Counted from the first letter of the stretch, positions 1 through 9,452 are shown. The stretch: 64,000 nucleotides of DNA from Clostridiales bacterium (GCA_015056085.1 SVHA01000002.1:62001-126000); one strand, 5' to 3'. Notes: a model not told the origin generated them from the letters alone. Translations and numbers: made by a program.

Positions 1-1
1 C

Positions 2-508
2 GAGCCCACCACGGCTCTGGACGTGACCATTCAGGCCCAGATTCTGGAACTGATCAACCGTCTGAAGAAGGAGCGCAACCTCTCCATCATTTTCATCACC
101 CATGACCTGGGCGTGGTGGCCAACATGGCTGACCGCATCGCTGTGATGTACGCCGGCAAGATCGTGGAATACGGCACGGCTGAAGAGGTCTTCTATGATC
201 CTCAGCATCCCTACACCTGGGCGCTGCTGTCCTCCATGCCTGACCTGGACACCAACGAGAAGCTGGACGCCATCCCCGGCACGCCTCCCAACATGATCTA
301 TCCCCCGGTGGGCGACGCCTTTGCCGAGAGAAGCAAGTACGCCATGGAGATCGACTACGAGATGCAGCCGCCCATGTTCGAAGTTTCTCCCACGCATTAC
401 GCTGCCACCTGGCTGCTCCATCCCAACGCACCCAAGGTGGAAATGCCCAAGATCATCACCGAGCGCATCCGCCGCATGAAAGAAAGGGGGTCCGACCATG
501 CAGAATAA
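2..508 (+). CDS. oppD: Oligopeptide/dipeptide ABC transporter ATPase (OppD/DppD-like), 5' end cut by window
   Basis: C-terminal 168 residues of a peptide-importer ATPase that energises uptake at the inner face of the membrane. The reading frame is open from base 2, so the start lies outside the window. Visible are the end of the Walker B/D-loop (EPTTALDVT), the H-loop ([26 protein letters not shown]) and the oligopeptide-transporter C-terminal domain with the [13 protein letters not shown] motif, which OppD and OppF share. The stop overlaps the next ATPase gene by 11 bases, which indicates translational coupling of an OppD-OppF pair. The Walker A and signature motifs are outside the window. 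Confidence 0.93.
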   Translation, partial: EPTTALDVTIQAQILELINRLKKERNLSIIFITHDLGVVANMADRIAVMYAGKIVEYGTAEEVFYDPQHPYTWALLSSMPDLDTNEKLDAIPGTPPNMIYPPVGDAFAERSKYAMEIDYEMQPPMFEVSPTHYAATWLLHPNAPKVEMPKIITERIRRMKERGSDHAE

Positions 509-1754
509 TGAAGTGTTGCTGAAGGTGGACCACCTTTGCCAGTATTTCAAGCTGGGCCGCAAGGACCTCAAGGCCGTGGATGACGTGTGCTTCGAGATCA
601 AGAAGGGCGAATCCTTCGGTCTGGTGGGCGAATCCGGCTGCGGCAAGACCACCACTGGCCGCTCCATCATCAAGCTCTACAACATTACCTCCGGTAACGT
701 GTACTTCAAGGGTGAAAGAGTCGGCGCCGGCATCCGCTCCTATCAGGACGCCATCCGCAAGGCCCGCACCGAAGCCTCTGAGAAGATCAAGGCGCTCCGT
801 GCCGAGGCTGCTGCCGATGAATCCCGCAAGGCTGAAATTCAGGACGAGATCAAGCAGATCAATGCCAATCTTCACGCCGTTGTGGAAGAGAATCGTGCCC
901 TGATCCGTGGCGCCAAGTCCAACACCAAGGACGTGGACAAGCGGTATGTGGGCACCCTGCTCAAGGCGCTGGAAGCGGAGTATGCCGAGAAGTTCGACAA
1001 TGCCGCCAACAACCCCGATGAACTGGCTGCCCTGAAGAAGGAATACAAAAACCGCTGCCGTGTGGCCAAGAAGAGCAAGCTCATCACCCAGATTCAGATG
1101 ATCTTCCAGGACCCCATCGCTTCTCTTGACCCCCGTATGACCGTCCGTGACATCATTGCGGAAGGTCTGGTGATCAAGGGCATTACCGATCAGGCGTACA
1201 TCAACGAGAAGGTCTACGAGATTCTGGAAATGGTCGGCCTGGTGCGTGAGCACGCAGACCGCTATCCCCATGAGTTCTCCGGCGGCCAGCGTCAGCGCAT
1301 CGGCATCGCCCGTGCTGTCATCATGGAGCCCGAGATGATCATCGCCGACGAGCCCGTTTCCGCACTGGACGTGTCCATTCAGGCGCAGGTTATCAACCTG
1401 CTCAACGACCTGCGGGAACGCCTGGGCCTGACCATCCTGTTCATCGCTCACGATCTGTCTGTCGTCAAGTACTTCTCCGACCGCATTGGCGTGATGTACT
1501 TCGGCAAGATGGTGGAACTGGCGGATTCTGACGAGCTGTTCAAGAATCCCCTGCATCCCTACACCAAGTCCCTGCTGTCTGCTATTCCTCTGCCCGACCC
1601 GGTGTACGAGAAGCAGCGCACGAGAATCATCTACAACCCCATTGCGGAGCATGACTACTCCGTGGACGCTCCCTCCTTCCGTGAGGTGGCCCCGGGCCAT
1701 TTCGTGCAGTGCAACGATGCTGAAGAAGCAAAGTATAAGCAGCAGCTCAAGTAA
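498..1754 (+). CDS. oppF: Oligopeptide ABC transporter ATPase (OppF-like) with long charged insertion
   Basis: Second ATPase of the peptide importer, 418 aa, while OppF proteins are usually about 310-330 aa. Walker [10 protein letters not shown] is near residue 44-52, the Q-loop MIFQDP near 200, the signature [11 protein letters not shown] near 259, Walker [13 protein letters not shown] near 280, and the C-terminal [12 protein letters not shown] motif is present. The extra length is a Lys/Glu/Ala-rich segment of about 110 residues (about 80-190) between Walker A and the Q-loop, predicted by eye to be helical or coiled-coil. All catalytic motifs are intact, so it should be active. The start ATG at 498 has an AAAGGGGG ribosome-binding site and overlaps oppD. 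Confidence 0.92.
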   Translation: MQNNEVLLKVDHLCQYFKLGRKDLKAVDDVCFEIKKGESFGLVGESGCGKTTTGRSIIKLYNITSGNVYFKGERVGAGIRSYQDAIRKARTEASEKIKALRAEAAADESRKAEIQDEIKQINANLHAVVEENRALIRGAKSNTKDVDKRYVGTLLKALEAEYAEKFDNAANNPDELAALKKEYKNRCRVAKKSKLITQIQMIFQDPIASLDPRMTVRDIIAEGLVIKGITDQAYINEKVYEILEMVGLVREHADRYPHEFSGGQRQRIGIARAVIMEPEMIIADEPVSALDVSIQAQVINLLNDLRERLGLTILFIAHDLSVVKYFSDRIGVMYFGKMVELADSDELFKNPLHPYTKSLLSAIPLPDPVYEKQRTRIIYNPIAEHDYSVDAPSFREVAPGHFVQCNDAEEAKYKQQLK

Positions 1755-1772
1755 CAGGACGGTTGTGTAACG

Positions 1773-2198
1773 GTGAAAGATACAACAAAAACCAATTTGA
1801 GGAACTATGGCATCTGCGCCTGTATTGAACTGCTGATTGCCTTCCTGGTCGTCTGGTCCAAAGGGTTTTTCGTCCACTCTGCGGCGGTGAACCTGCAGAT
1901 TGCCGCCGATGCGTTCTTTGTCGCAGGCGTCCTGATGACGCTGTTTGCGGGCATGATGTTCGTCAGCGGCGAAGGCGCCCTCATCGGCATCGGATTTGTG
2001 CTCAGGAACGTTGTGCTGACCTTCATCCCCATGGGCAGAGCGAGGCACGAGGTGTACGCCAAGTACCGTGAGCGCAAACTCAAGGAAAAGGAAAAGAAGC
2101 AGGGCAGCAAGCGCTATGCATTGGTGACCGGCCTGGTTTTCCTCGCCATCGGCGTGATTCTCACCATGACCTGGTCTGCGCTGTTCTACAACGTGTAA
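1773..2198 (+). CDS. Small integral membrane protein, DUF3899-like
   Basis: 141 aa with three hydrophobic segments (about residues 12-30, 42-66 and 118-138) and a basic Lys/Arg/Glu stretch (YRERKLKEKEKKQGSKR) before the last one. The pattern resembles DUF3899 membrane proteins of Firmicutes; function is unknown. The start is a GTG 18 bases after oppF and the ribosome-binding site is weak (AGGACGG). It lies in the same direction as oppDF and is followed by a terminator, so it is probably the last gene of the peptide-transporter operon. Confidence 0.65.
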   Translation: MKDTTKTNLRNYGICACIELLIAFLVVWSKGFFVHSAAVNLQIAADAFFVAGVLMTLFAGMMFVSGEGALIGIGFVLRNVVLTFIPMGRARHEVYAKYRERKLKEKEKKQGSKRYALVTGLVFLAIGVILTMTWSALFYNV

Positions 2199-2225
2199 GC
2201 GGTTCCTCAGGAAAATCAAATGAAT

Positions 2226-2285
2226 ACACCCCGTTTGCCCGCAGGTGTGATGAATGCTTGCAGCGGCAGACGGGGTGTTTTTTTT
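2226..2285 (+). terminator. Rho-independent terminator after the opp operon
   Basis: A 14-bp stem (ACACCCCGTTTGCC at 2226-2239 with GGCAGACGGGGTGT at 2265-2278, one G-T pair) is followed by eight T residues. It separates the peptide-transporter operon from the rhamnose promoter. Confidence 0.85.
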
Positions 2286-2337
2286 GATTTTGCGGGTCCT
2301 CTGGAAAACATCATGGTTACTTTTCCCCCGTTTCCGA

Positions 2338-2366
2338 TTGCACAATCCTTCAAAACTTGCTATAAT
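2338..2366 (+). promoter_or_regulatory. Sigma-A-type promoter of the rhaBAD operon
   Basis: TTGCAC (2338-2343), a 17-base spacer and a perfect TATAAT (2361-2366), 55 bases before the rhaB TTG start. No regulator gene for rhamnose is adjacent and no clear operator was recognised. Confidence 0.75.
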
Positions 2367-2421
2367 GATTTCATGCATTTTGCATCCTGATTTTTCAGCC
2401 ATTGACGGGGGAGGGAGCGCT

Positions 2422-3720
2422 TTGAAGTACTATCTGGCCATCGACATCGGGGCATCCTCCGGCAGGCATATCGTGGGCTGGAAGGAGCAGGGGAGGCTCA
2501 TGCTTCAGGAAGTCTACCGCTTCCCCAACGGCGTGGAGATGGTAGGCGGCCACCTGACGTGGAACGTGGCCGATCTCTTTTTTCATGTGATGAAGGGCAT
2601 CAAAAGGGCGTTTGAGACCTTCCCGGCTATTGAGAGCCTGTCCATCGACACCTGGGGCGTGGATTATGTGCTCCTGAAGGGCGAGGACGAGGTCAGCCCC
2701 TGCTATGCCTACCGTGACAGCCGCACGGAAGCGGTGATCCCCCAGGTGCATCAGAAGGTGCCCTTTGACGAACTGTACCGCCGCACCGGCTGTCAGTTCC
2801 AGCCCTTCAACACCATCTATCAACTGTATGACGACCAGCAGCGGGGCCGCCTGGAGGGCGTCACTGACCTGCTGATGATGCCGGAGTACCTGCTGTGGAA
2901 ACTCAGCGGCGTGAAGGTGAGAGAATACACCAACGCCACCACCACGGGCATGATCAGCGCAGAAAAGGGCGCCTTTGATATGGACATTGTGGAGGCTCTG
3001 GGATACCCCACGCACCTGTTCCCGCCCCTTTGTCAGCCCGGCGCAGTATTGGGGATGCTCCGTCCGGAGATTGCACGGCAGGTGGGCGGCAACTGCTGCG
3101 TGGTGCTCTGCGCCACCCATGATACCGCCTCGGCGGTGGAAGGGATCCCCATGCACGGCAACTGCCCCTACATTTCCTCGGGCACATGGTCGCTGCTGGG
3201 CGTCAAAACGCCCAGACCTATCACGGACAAAGCCAGTCAGGCCGCCAATTATTCCAACGAGGGCGGCGCCGGGTACAACCGCTATCAGAAGAACATCATG
3301 GGTATGTGGCTGGTGAATGAACTCAAGCGGGAACTGTGCCCCGATGCGTCCTTCCCGGATATTGTGAAGCAGGCACAGGAAAGCACCTGCGATATCACCG
3401 TGAACGCTAACGGGCCGCAATATCTGGCGCCTGAGAGCATGAAAGCCGCCTTTGACGCCGAAACGGAACGAAAACTCCACACCATCGGCGACTACTTCCG
3501 CTGCGCATACCGCTCGCTGGCTGTCAGTTACCGGGACGCCCTCAAAGAACTGGAAGCCAACACGGGCACAACCTACGACAAGCTGTACATCGTGGGCGGC
3601 GGCGCCAAGAACGCCTTCCTGAATCATCTGACGGAAGAAGCCACGGGGAAAACAGTCAGCGCCCTGCCCATAGAAGCCACGGCGCTGGGCAATCTGAAGG
3701 TACAAATGGAGGTCAACTGA
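2422..3720 (+). CDS. rhaB: Rhamnulokinase, C-terminally short
   Basis: Phosphorylates L-rhamnulose to rhamnulose 1-phosphate, the second step of L-rhamnose catabolism (FGGY kinase family, cytoplasm). Visible are the N-terminal phosphate-binding motif (YLAIDIGASSGRH), the SIDTWGVDYVLL motif, ATHDTASAV, SSGTWSLLG, NEGGAG and the C-terminal nucleotide-binding LYIVGGGAKNAFLN. The start is TTG at 2422, seven bases after GGGGAGGG; the frame is open further upstream to 2254, but that stretch contains the promoter. The protein is 432 aa and stops right after the IEATALGN motif, roughly 35-55 residues earlier than rhamnulokinases such as E. coli RhaB (489 aa). The rhaA ribosome-binding site lies in the last codons. 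Confidence 0.93.
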   Translation: MKYYLAIDIGASSGRHIVGWKEQGRLMLQEVYRFPNGVEMVGGHLTWNVADLFFHVMKGIKRAFETFPAIESLSIDTWGVDYVLLKGEDEVSPCYAYRDSRTEAVIPQVHQKVPFDELYRRTGCQFQPFNTIYQLYDDQQRGRLEGVTDLLMMPEYLLWKLSGVKVREYTNATTTGMISAEKGAFDMDIVEALGYPTHLFPPLCQPGAVLGMLRPEIARQVGGNCCVVLCATHDTASAVEGIPMHGNCPYISSGTWSLLGVKTPRPITDKASQAANYSNEGGAGYNRYQKNIMGMWLVNELKRELCPDASFPDIVKQAQESTCDITVNANGPQYLAPESMKAAFDAETERKLHTIGDYFRCAYRSLAVSYRDALKELEANTGTTYDKLYIVGGGAKNAFLNHLTEEATGKTVSALPIEATALGNLKVQMEVN

Positions 3721-3721
3721 T

Positions 3722-4972
3722 ATGTCCTACCAAGAAGCGAAAGCCAAATATGCTCTTCTGGGCGTGGATACCGATGCGGCCATCGCCCGGCTGAAGTCCG
3801 TCCCTGTGAGCCTGCACTGCTGGCAGGGCGATGACGTGCGGGGCTTTGACACCGACCCCAGCAAGCCCCTCACCGGCGGCATCCAGACCACCGGCAATTA
3901 TCCCGGCAGGGCCAGAACGCCGGAGGAACTGATGGCGGACCTGGACCTGGTGCTGAAACTCTGCCCTGGCACAGCCAAAATGAACCTCCATGCCTCCTAC
4001 GCCATCTTTGAGGAGGGTGAATGGGCAGACCGGGACAAGCTGGAACCCAAACACTTCAAAAAGTGGGTGGATTTCTGCAAGGAGCGGGGTCTGGGCTGCG
4101 ATTTCAATCCCACCTTTTTCTCCCACCCCATGTGCGATCCCCTCACCCTGTCTTCCCCCGATGAAGCCACTCGCCGCTTCTGGATTGATCACGGCAAGGC
4201 CTGCATCCGCATTTCCAACTATCTGGCCAAGGAACTGGGCCAGCCCTGCATCATGAACATCTGGACGGGCGACGGCTTCAAGGACATCCCTGCTGACAGG
4301 ATGGGCCCCCGCATCCGCTACAAGGAATCCATCGATGCGATTCTCTCCGAGCCCTACGACTTTTCCAAGGTAAAACCCTGCGTGGAAAGCAAGGTCTTCG
4401 GCATCGGCGTGGAAGCCTACACCGTGGGCTCGGCGGAGTTCTCCCTGAACTATGCGGCGATGAACATGGACAAGTGCATCCCCCTGATGGACAACGGCCA
4501 TTATCACCCCACGGAAGTGGTTTCCGACAAGATTCCGGCGCTGCTGACCTTCTTCCCGGAAATCGCCCTGCACATCACCCGGCCCATCCGCTGGGACAGC
4601 GACCATGTGGTGCTGCTGGACGATGAGACGAGGGAAATCTGCAAGGAAATCGTCCGCTGCGGCGGCCTGGAGGGCCGGGTGAAGATTGCCCTGGACTACT
4701 TCGACGCCTCCATCAACCGCATTGCCGCCTGGGCGCTGGGCTTCCGCAATGTGCAAAAGGCGCTGCTGATGGCGCTGATCACCCCCGATATGACCGACCT
4801 GCAGGACGCCCAAAACTGGACGGAACTGCTGGTGCGTCAGGAAGAACTCAAGACCATGCCCTTCGGGGAGGTCTGGGCGGAATATTGCCGCATCTGCGGC
4901 GCCCCGGCGGACGGCGAATGGTTCGCCGTGGTCAAGGAATACGAAAAGAACGTGCTCAGCAGGAGAGGATAA
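3722..4972 (+). CDS. rhaA: L-rhamnose isomerase
   Basis: Interconverts L-rhamnose and L-rhamnulose, first step of the pathway; a metal-dependent TIM-barrel enzyme in the cytoplasm. At 416 aa it matches the family length (E. coli 419). Conserved blocks include SLHCWQGDDVRGF, GGIQTTGNYPGRA, KMNLHASYA, FNPTFFSHP, the NIWTGDGFKD metal/substrate region, MDNGHYHPTE, HITRPIRWDSDHVV and the ALDYFDASINRIAAW motif. The start is one base after the rhaB stop, so the two are almost certainly co-translated. Confidence 0.97.
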   Translation: MSYQEAKAKYALLGVDTDAAIARLKSVPVSLHCWQGDDVRGFDTDPSKPLTGGIQTTGNYPGRARTPEELMADLDLVLKLCPGTAKMNLHASYAIFEEGEWADRDKLEPKHFKKWVDFCKERGLGCDFNPTFFSHPMCDPLTLSSPDEATRRFWIDHGKACIRISNYLAKELGQPCIMNIWTGDGFKDIPADRMGPRIRYKESIDAILSEPYDFSKVKPCVESKVFGIGVEAYTVGSAEFSLNYAAMNMDKCIPLMDNGHYHPTEVVSDKIPALLTFFPEIALHITRPIRWDSDHVVLLDDETREICKEIVRCGGLEGRVKIALDYFDASINRIAAWALGFRNVQKALLMALITPDMTDLQDAQNWTELLVRQEELKTMPFGEVWAEYCRICGAPADGEWFAVVKEYEKNVLSRRG

Positions 4973-4975
4973 CCC

Positions 4976-5791
4976 ATGAAAGACATTTTGATGGCTCCCT
5001 TTGTGGAGGAAATGCGGAAAACCACCGCCAATATGTATCGCCTGGGCTGGGATGAGCGCAACGGCGGCAATATCAGTTATATGCTGGATGAAAACGAAGT
5101 AGGGGAGTATCTGGACATCCATCACGCCCTGCGCACCATCCCCCTGGGCTTTGACGCCTCCGCCGTCATCGGCAAAATTTTCATCGTCACTGGCACGGGC
5201 AAGTATTTCAAAAACGTGATGGATGACCCGGAAACCAACCTGGGCATCGTCCGCATCGCTGAAGACGGCGTCACCGCCCAGCTGCTGTGGGGCTACAAGG
5301 ATGGCGGCAAGTTCACCTCTGAATTCCCTGCCCACCTGATGAGCCACATGGCGCGCCTGTCCGTGGACCCGGAAAACCGGGTGGTGATGCACTGCCACCC
5401 CACCCACACCCTGGCCATGAACTATGTGCACGAGCTGGACGAAAAGAAACTGACCCACACCCTGTGGGAGATGTGCACCGAGTGCATCGTGGTCTTCCCC
5501 GACGGCGTGGGCGTGCTGCCCTGGATGCTCTGCGGCACCAACTCCATCGGCGAGGCCACTGCTGCCAAGATGAAGGAATTCCGTCTGGTGGTGTGGGGAA
5601 TGCACGGCATCTACGGCGCCGGCAAGACCATGGACGAAACCTTCGGCCTGATCGAAACCGTGGAAAAGGCCGCCCAGATCTATATGCTTACCGCTCATCT
5701 GCCCCGCATCAACACCATTAGGGACGACCAGATGGTGGAACTGGCGGAGTTCTTCGGTGTGAAGTATCGCAAGGACTTTCTGAACCTGTAA
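4976..5791 (+). CDS. rhaD: Rhamnulose-1-phosphate aldolase
   Basis: Splits rhamnulose 1-phosphate into dihydroxyacetone phosphate and L-lactaldehyde (class II, zinc-dependent aldolase). 271 aa, the usual length. Visible are the GWDERNGGNIS substrate loop, the FIVTGTGKYF phosphate-binding region, the catalytic Glu region TSEFPAHL, the zinc-binding HCHPTH and a later GMHG. It begins three bases after the rhaA stop, completing a rhaB-rhaA-rhaD operon closed by a terminator. No lactaldehyde reductase or rhamnose transporter gene is adjacent. Confidence 0.96.
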   Translation: MKDILMAPFVEEMRKTTANMYRLGWDERNGGNISYMLDENEVGEYLDIHHALRTIPLGFDASAVIGKIFIVTGTGKYFKNVMDDPETNLGIVRIAEDGVTAQLLWGYKDGGKFTSEFPAHLMSHMARLSVDPENRVVMHCHPTHTLAMNYVHELDEKKLTHTLWEMCTECIVVFPDGVGVLPWMLCGTNSIGEATAAKMKEFRLVVWGMHGIYGAGKTMDETFGLIETVEKAAQIYMLTAHLPRINTIRDDQMVELAEFFGVKYRKDFLNL

Positions 5792-5809
5792 GGAGCGGAG
5801 AGTGCGCCC

Positions 5810-5837
5810 CCCCCAGCCAAGGCTGGGGGTGTTTTTT
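5810..5837 (+). terminator. Terminator of the rhaBAD operon
   Basis: CCCCCAGCC and GGCTGGGGG form a tight hairpin immediately followed by TGTTTTTT. The remaining bases to the next gene (5838-6097) hold a promoter at 5987 and otherwise nothing recognised. Confidence 0.88.
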
Positions 5838-5986
5838 GCGCGCTGATTTGTTGGGAAAATGAGCAGAAAAAGGCTGATGATTTATACTGGAATCAGCGTG
5901 AAATTCCATCTGAAAACAACAAATGCGGCCCATCTTCTTTCGCCGCATTTGCTCTCCCCCGGGGGGCTTTCTTCATCCCTCCCGTA

Positions 5987-6015
5987 TTGACTTCCCCCTG
6001 CATTTGTGCTAAAGT
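5987..6015 (+). promoter_or_regulatory. Promoter of the GGDEF/EAL gene
   Basis: TTGACT (5987-5992), a 17-base spacer and TAAAGT (6010-6015), about 80 bases before the start codon. The 5' leader was inspected for a c-di-GMP riboswitch; none was recognised. Confidence 0.6.
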
Positions 6016-6097
6016 GAAACAGGCGAAAAGGATAGTTCATACAATGGAAGAGTACGCGGGGCGTGCCTGATGAAATAAACAGGGGAGGCGTTCCTCT

Positions 6098-7843
6098 ATG
6101 GTTGACAAATTGCTGCATCTGATCACACTGCTGACCACCTTGCCGGAAATCGAGGAGGCCATTGACCGCTTTTTGGAGGAATTGGCTACCTCGTATCAGG
6201 CGGAGCGCGCCTATATCATCGAGTATGACTTCGCGAACCGCACCCTCAGCAACACCTATGAGTGGTGTGCGCCGGGGATTTCCAGCGAGAAGGAATTGCT
6301 GCAGAACATCGACCTGAGCGTGGTGGATGACTGGAATCGGCGGTTTGAAGAGCAGGGCGATTTTTACATCTCCGCACTGCATCAGCAGTTGGACAAGAAT
6401 TCTGAAGATTATCGCCTGCTGGAAATGCAGGGGGTCAATAGCCTCATGGCCGCACCCATTACCCGCAAGGGGAAGGTGGTCGGCTTTTTGGGTGTGGATA
6501 ACCCCGGCGAAGAAGTGGTGTCCTCTGAATTGCTGCGGGCGACGGTGCATTTCCTGATGGTGGAACTGGAAAAGCGCAGGATGATGCATCTGGCGGAAGA
6601 ACTGTCCAGCACCGATACCCTGACGGGGGCGAAAAACCGCCGCAGCTATATTGATATGCTCCAGCGGCTGGAAATCAATTCGCCCCGCACCATCGGGTTT
6701 ATCAACGCGGATATCAACGGTCTGCACCGCATCAACGAAATTTTTGGTTATGATTTCGGCGATGAAGCCGTGAAGCGCACCGCAGAGGTTTTGCAGGAGT
6801 ATGCGGGCAAGAATGTGTACCGCATCAGCGGCGATGAATTCGCTGCCATCGTGCAGAACGTGGAAGAGGAAGACTTTGAGGACCTGTGCCGTCGCCTCCG
6901 GGCCGCTTATCAGAAGGATGAGAAGTACGCTGTGTCCGTGGGCAGCTCCTGGGTGGAGTGCGAGGGATATGTCAACCTGCAGCAGCAGTACAAGAAGATT
7001 CACGAGCTGATGACGGCGGACAAGGCCCAGCATCTCATCGACGCCCGCTACGAGGTGGGCCTCCTCAAGCGGGGCGATCTGACCATCAATCTGCTCAAGG
7101 AAATCGAGGAGGGTCGCTTCCAGGTGTATCTTCAGCCTCAGGTGAACCTGGAAACGGGGGAAATCACCGGCGCTGAGGCGCTGATGCGCAAGTTTGACGA
7201 TCAGGGCAGGATGATTCCGCCGATGCAATTCATTCCCCAGTATGAAGTGCTGGGCCTGCAGATGCATCTGGATCGCTTCGTGCTTCGCAGTGTGGTGGAA
7301 ATGCTGGCGGGCATCCCTGAAGAAAAGCGCCTGGGCAGCGTGTCGGTGAATATTTCCCGGGCGATGATGGAAATGCCCAACTTCGTCAGGGAAGTGGAAA
7401 CGCTGCTGAAGGAGCACCATGTGGCCCCGAAGTACCTGCGGCTGGAAATCACCGAAAGCGTGGCGCAAATGGGCTTTGATCTGCTCAAAACCGTGGTGAA
7501 TGGCTTGCAGGACATCGGCGTGAAGGTGGCGCTGGATGACTTCGGCACGGAGTATTCCAACCTCAGCGCACTGATCAATATCGACTTTGATGAAGTGAAA
7601 CTGGATAAGAGTCTGGTGGACGGCGTGTGCGATGACCACAAGGCGCAGACGGTGCTGAAAAACGTGATCAATATGTGCCGGGAACTGGGCGATGTGCACA
7701 TCGTCGCCGAGGGCATCGAAGAGCATCCCCAGCGGGAAAAAATCAAGCAGATGCAGTGCGGGCACGGCCAGGGCTTCCTGTTCCATAAGCCCATGCCCAT
7801 GCAGGATTACCTGAACATCATTTTGGGAGACAATACCGCCTGA
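6098..7843 (+). CDS. GAF-GGDEF-EAL cyclic-di-GMP signalling protein
   Basis: 581 aa cytoplasmic protein. Residues about 1-165 look like a GAF sensor domain, about 170-320 a GGDEF domain and about 325-575 an EAL domain. The synthase motif is SGDEF rather than GGDEF (in YRISGDEFAAI), so cyclase activity may be reduced or the domain regulatory. The EAL domain keeps the metal and catalytic signature: EALMR, VSVNISR, LRLEITES, LDDFGTEYSNL, VKLDKSLV and VAEGIEE, so it is probably an active phosphodiesterase degrading c-di-GMP to pGpG. It is followed 64 bases later by a second GGDEF gene, possibly co-transcribed. Confidence 0.9.
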   Translation: MVDKLLHLITLLTTLPEIEEAIDRFLEELATSYQAERAYIIEYDFANRTLSNTYEWCAPGISSEKELLQNIDLSVVDDWNRRFEEQGDFYISALHQQLDKNSEDYRLLEMQGVNSLMAAPITRKGKVVGFLGVDNPGEEVVSSELLRATVHFLMVELEKRRMMHLAEELSSTDTLTGAKNRRSYIDMLQRLEINSPRTIGFINADINGLHRINEIFGYDFGDEAVKRTAEVLQEYAGKNVYRISGDEFAAIVQNVEEEDFEDLCRRLRAAYQKDEKYAVSVGSSWVECEGYVNLQQQYKKIHELMTADKAQHLIDARYEVGLLKRGDLTINLLKEIEEGRFQVYLQPQVNLETGEITGAEALMRKFDDQGRMIPPMQFIPQYEVLGLQMHLDRFVLRSVVEMLAGIPEEKRLGSVSVNISRAMMEMPNFVREVETLLKEHHVAPKYLRLEITESVAQMGFDLLKTVVNGLQDIGVKVALDDFGTEYSNLSALINIDFDEVKLDKSLVDGVCDDHKAQTVLKNVINMCRELGDVHIVAEGIEEHPQREKIKQMQCGHGQGFLFHKPMPMQDYLNIILGDNTA

Positions 7844-7907
7844 TATGACTCAGACCACCCCAAAAGTCAAACTTATTTTATGCGGATGTATGTGGGAGGA
7901 AAATGAG

Positions 7908-9260
7908 ATGCGTGTCGATAAAAGAAACGATGAAAAGACGATGGAGACGAAGGAACTGCTGTACGCTGCGACACTGAAACTGCTGGAGAGTTCCCGGGAA
8001 AAGGTTTTCATCAAGGACAAGGATCTGGTGTATCGGGGAGCTTCCCGCAAGTTTGCCAAAATGGCTGGCTGGGAAACGGAAAAAGACCTTTTCGGCAAGA
8101 CGGACTTTGAAATTTTTGAGGATCAGGAACTGGCCCAACGCTATCGCAATGACGACCTGAGACTGATTGAAAATTCCCACGACCTGATCGACTATATCGA
8201 GCCCATTGTGGGCACCAACGGCAATGCCCGCTTTGCTTCCACCTCCAAATATGTGCTCAGGGATGAAAACGGCAACTTCATGGGGCTGGCCGGCGTTTCC
8301 CGGGATGTGACCCAGGAATACTACAGCAAACGCCATAGCAACAAGGCGCTGGAATACCTTTTCGATCTGCCCAAGGACGCCTATTTCGCCGCTTATCTGG
8401 ATCTGGACGAATGGCGTATCGTCAACGAGAATCATCAGCAAGTCAAGGGACGGGCGTTCAAGGCACACAGCAATGTGGACAGGCTGATCGGCAACGCCTA
8501 TGAGCGCATTGCCGACAGGCGCTGGCCGGCAGCGAACTTCTACCGGACGTTCACCAGGGAAGCCATCCATGAACTCTACCTCTCCGGGAAGACGGAAATC
8601 CAGATGGAATATCGCCGCATTGTCAGCGAGAACGAAATGCTCTGGGTGAGGGACGAACTGCATCTGCTGGAGGATAACGTCAGCGGCCACCTGTGCATGA
8701 TGCTGGTGGTGCGGGATATCCACGAAGCCAAAATACAGGAAGAAGAGCAGATGCGCAACGCCGAGCGTGATGATCTGACCGGCCTGCTGACCCGCAAGGC
8801 CACCATGCAGCTCATCCGCCATTCTCTTGAAAATTCCCTGCTGTATGACCGCCATGCCTTGCTGATGATCGACATGGATCACTTCAAGGCCATCAACGAC
8901 ACCTACGGCCATCCCGCCGGCGATCAGGCGCTGGTGGATACGGCCAATGTCATCAGGGAGAACTTCCGCTCTTCCGACATTGTGGGGCGCATCGGCGGTG
9001 ATGAATTCTTCGTGCTGATGACCCACGTGCCGGACAGAGCCACCGTCGAGAAAAAGGCCATCAGCCTCGTGGAGAAGCTCAACCGCGTCCACTATGCGGA
9101 TATCTACCTTTCCGCCAGCGTGGGCATCAGCGTCTATCCTGAGGACGCCGGTGATCTGGACAATATGTATTCCAAGGCGGACAAGGCGATGTATGAGGCG
9201 AAAAAGGCCCGCAACGCTTATGTTTTTGCAGAGGACATGACGAGCGAAGCAAGCAAGTAA
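7908..9260 (+). CDS. PAS-GGDEF diguanylate cyclase
   Basis: 450 aa. An N-terminal PAS domain (about residues 15-130, KVFIKDKDLVYRGASRKFA to GLAGVSRDVT) and a second PAS-like region precede a C-terminal GGDEF domain starting at about residue 290 (ERDDLTGLLTRKA). The active-site motif is canonical (RIGGDEFFVLM), so it should make c-di-GMP. The ATG at 7908 is chosen because GGGAGGA sits seven bases upstream; an ATG at 7845 in frame has no such site. It lies directly upstream of the first exopolysaccharide region, a process often controlled by c-di-GMP; that link is an inference. Confidence 0.9.
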   Translation: MRVDKRNDEKTMETKELLYAATLKLLESSREKVFIKDKDLVYRGASRKFAKMAGWETEKDLFGKTDFEIFEDQELAQRYRNDDLRLIENSHDLIDYIEPIVGTNGNARFASTSKYVLRDENGNFMGLAGVSRDVTQEYYSKRHSNKALEYLFDLPKDAYFAAYLDLDEWRIVNENHQQVKGRAFKAHSNVDRLIGNAYERIADRRWPAANFYRTFTREAIHELYLSGKTEIQMEYRRIVSENEMLWVRDELHLLEDNVSGHLCMMLVVRDIHEAKIQEEEQMRNAERDDLTGLLTRKATMQLIRHSLENSLLYDRHALLMIDMDHFKAINDTYGHPAGDQALVDTANVIRENFRSSDIVGRIGGDEFFVLMTHVPDRATVEKKAISLVEKLNRVHYADIYLSASVGISVYPEDAGDLDNMYSKADKAMYEAKKARNAYVFAEDMTSEASK

Positions 9261-9287
9261 ACATCCATGGCGCAGCGTTTGCTCGAC

Positions 9288-9315
9288 AAAAGGGGACGGG
9301 AAACCGTTCCTTTTT
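9288..9315 (+). terminator. Terminator after the diguanylate cyclase gene
   Basis: AAAAGG/CCTTTT and ACGG/CCGT arms with a GAAA-type loop, followed by a T run. It insulates the signalling genes from the polysaccharide cluster promoter. Confidence 0.65.
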
Positions 9316-9409
9316 GCTTTTCGGGGAAAGATTTTGCTACAAAACACAGGAAAAACAAAAATAAATGCAAGCAACCAGGGGATATTTGCGAAAATTGCCC
9401 CAAAAGAGG

Positions 9410-9438
9410 TTGTCATTTGACAAAAAAACGTGTATAAT
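9410..9438 (+). promoter_or_regulatory. Promoter heading the exopolysaccharide region
   Basis: TTGTCA (9410-9415), a 17-base spacer and TATAAT (9433-9438). It is followed by a leader of about 100 bases before the cotH-like gene. Confidence 0.7.
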
Positions 9439-9452
9439 GATTTTGGTTAATT

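Noticed and set aside
2254-2421. Upstream in-frame extension of rhaB
   Set aside because: It contains the terminator tail and the promoter with a perfect TATAAT; the conserved protein begins at the TTG at 2422 with a strong ribosome-binding site.
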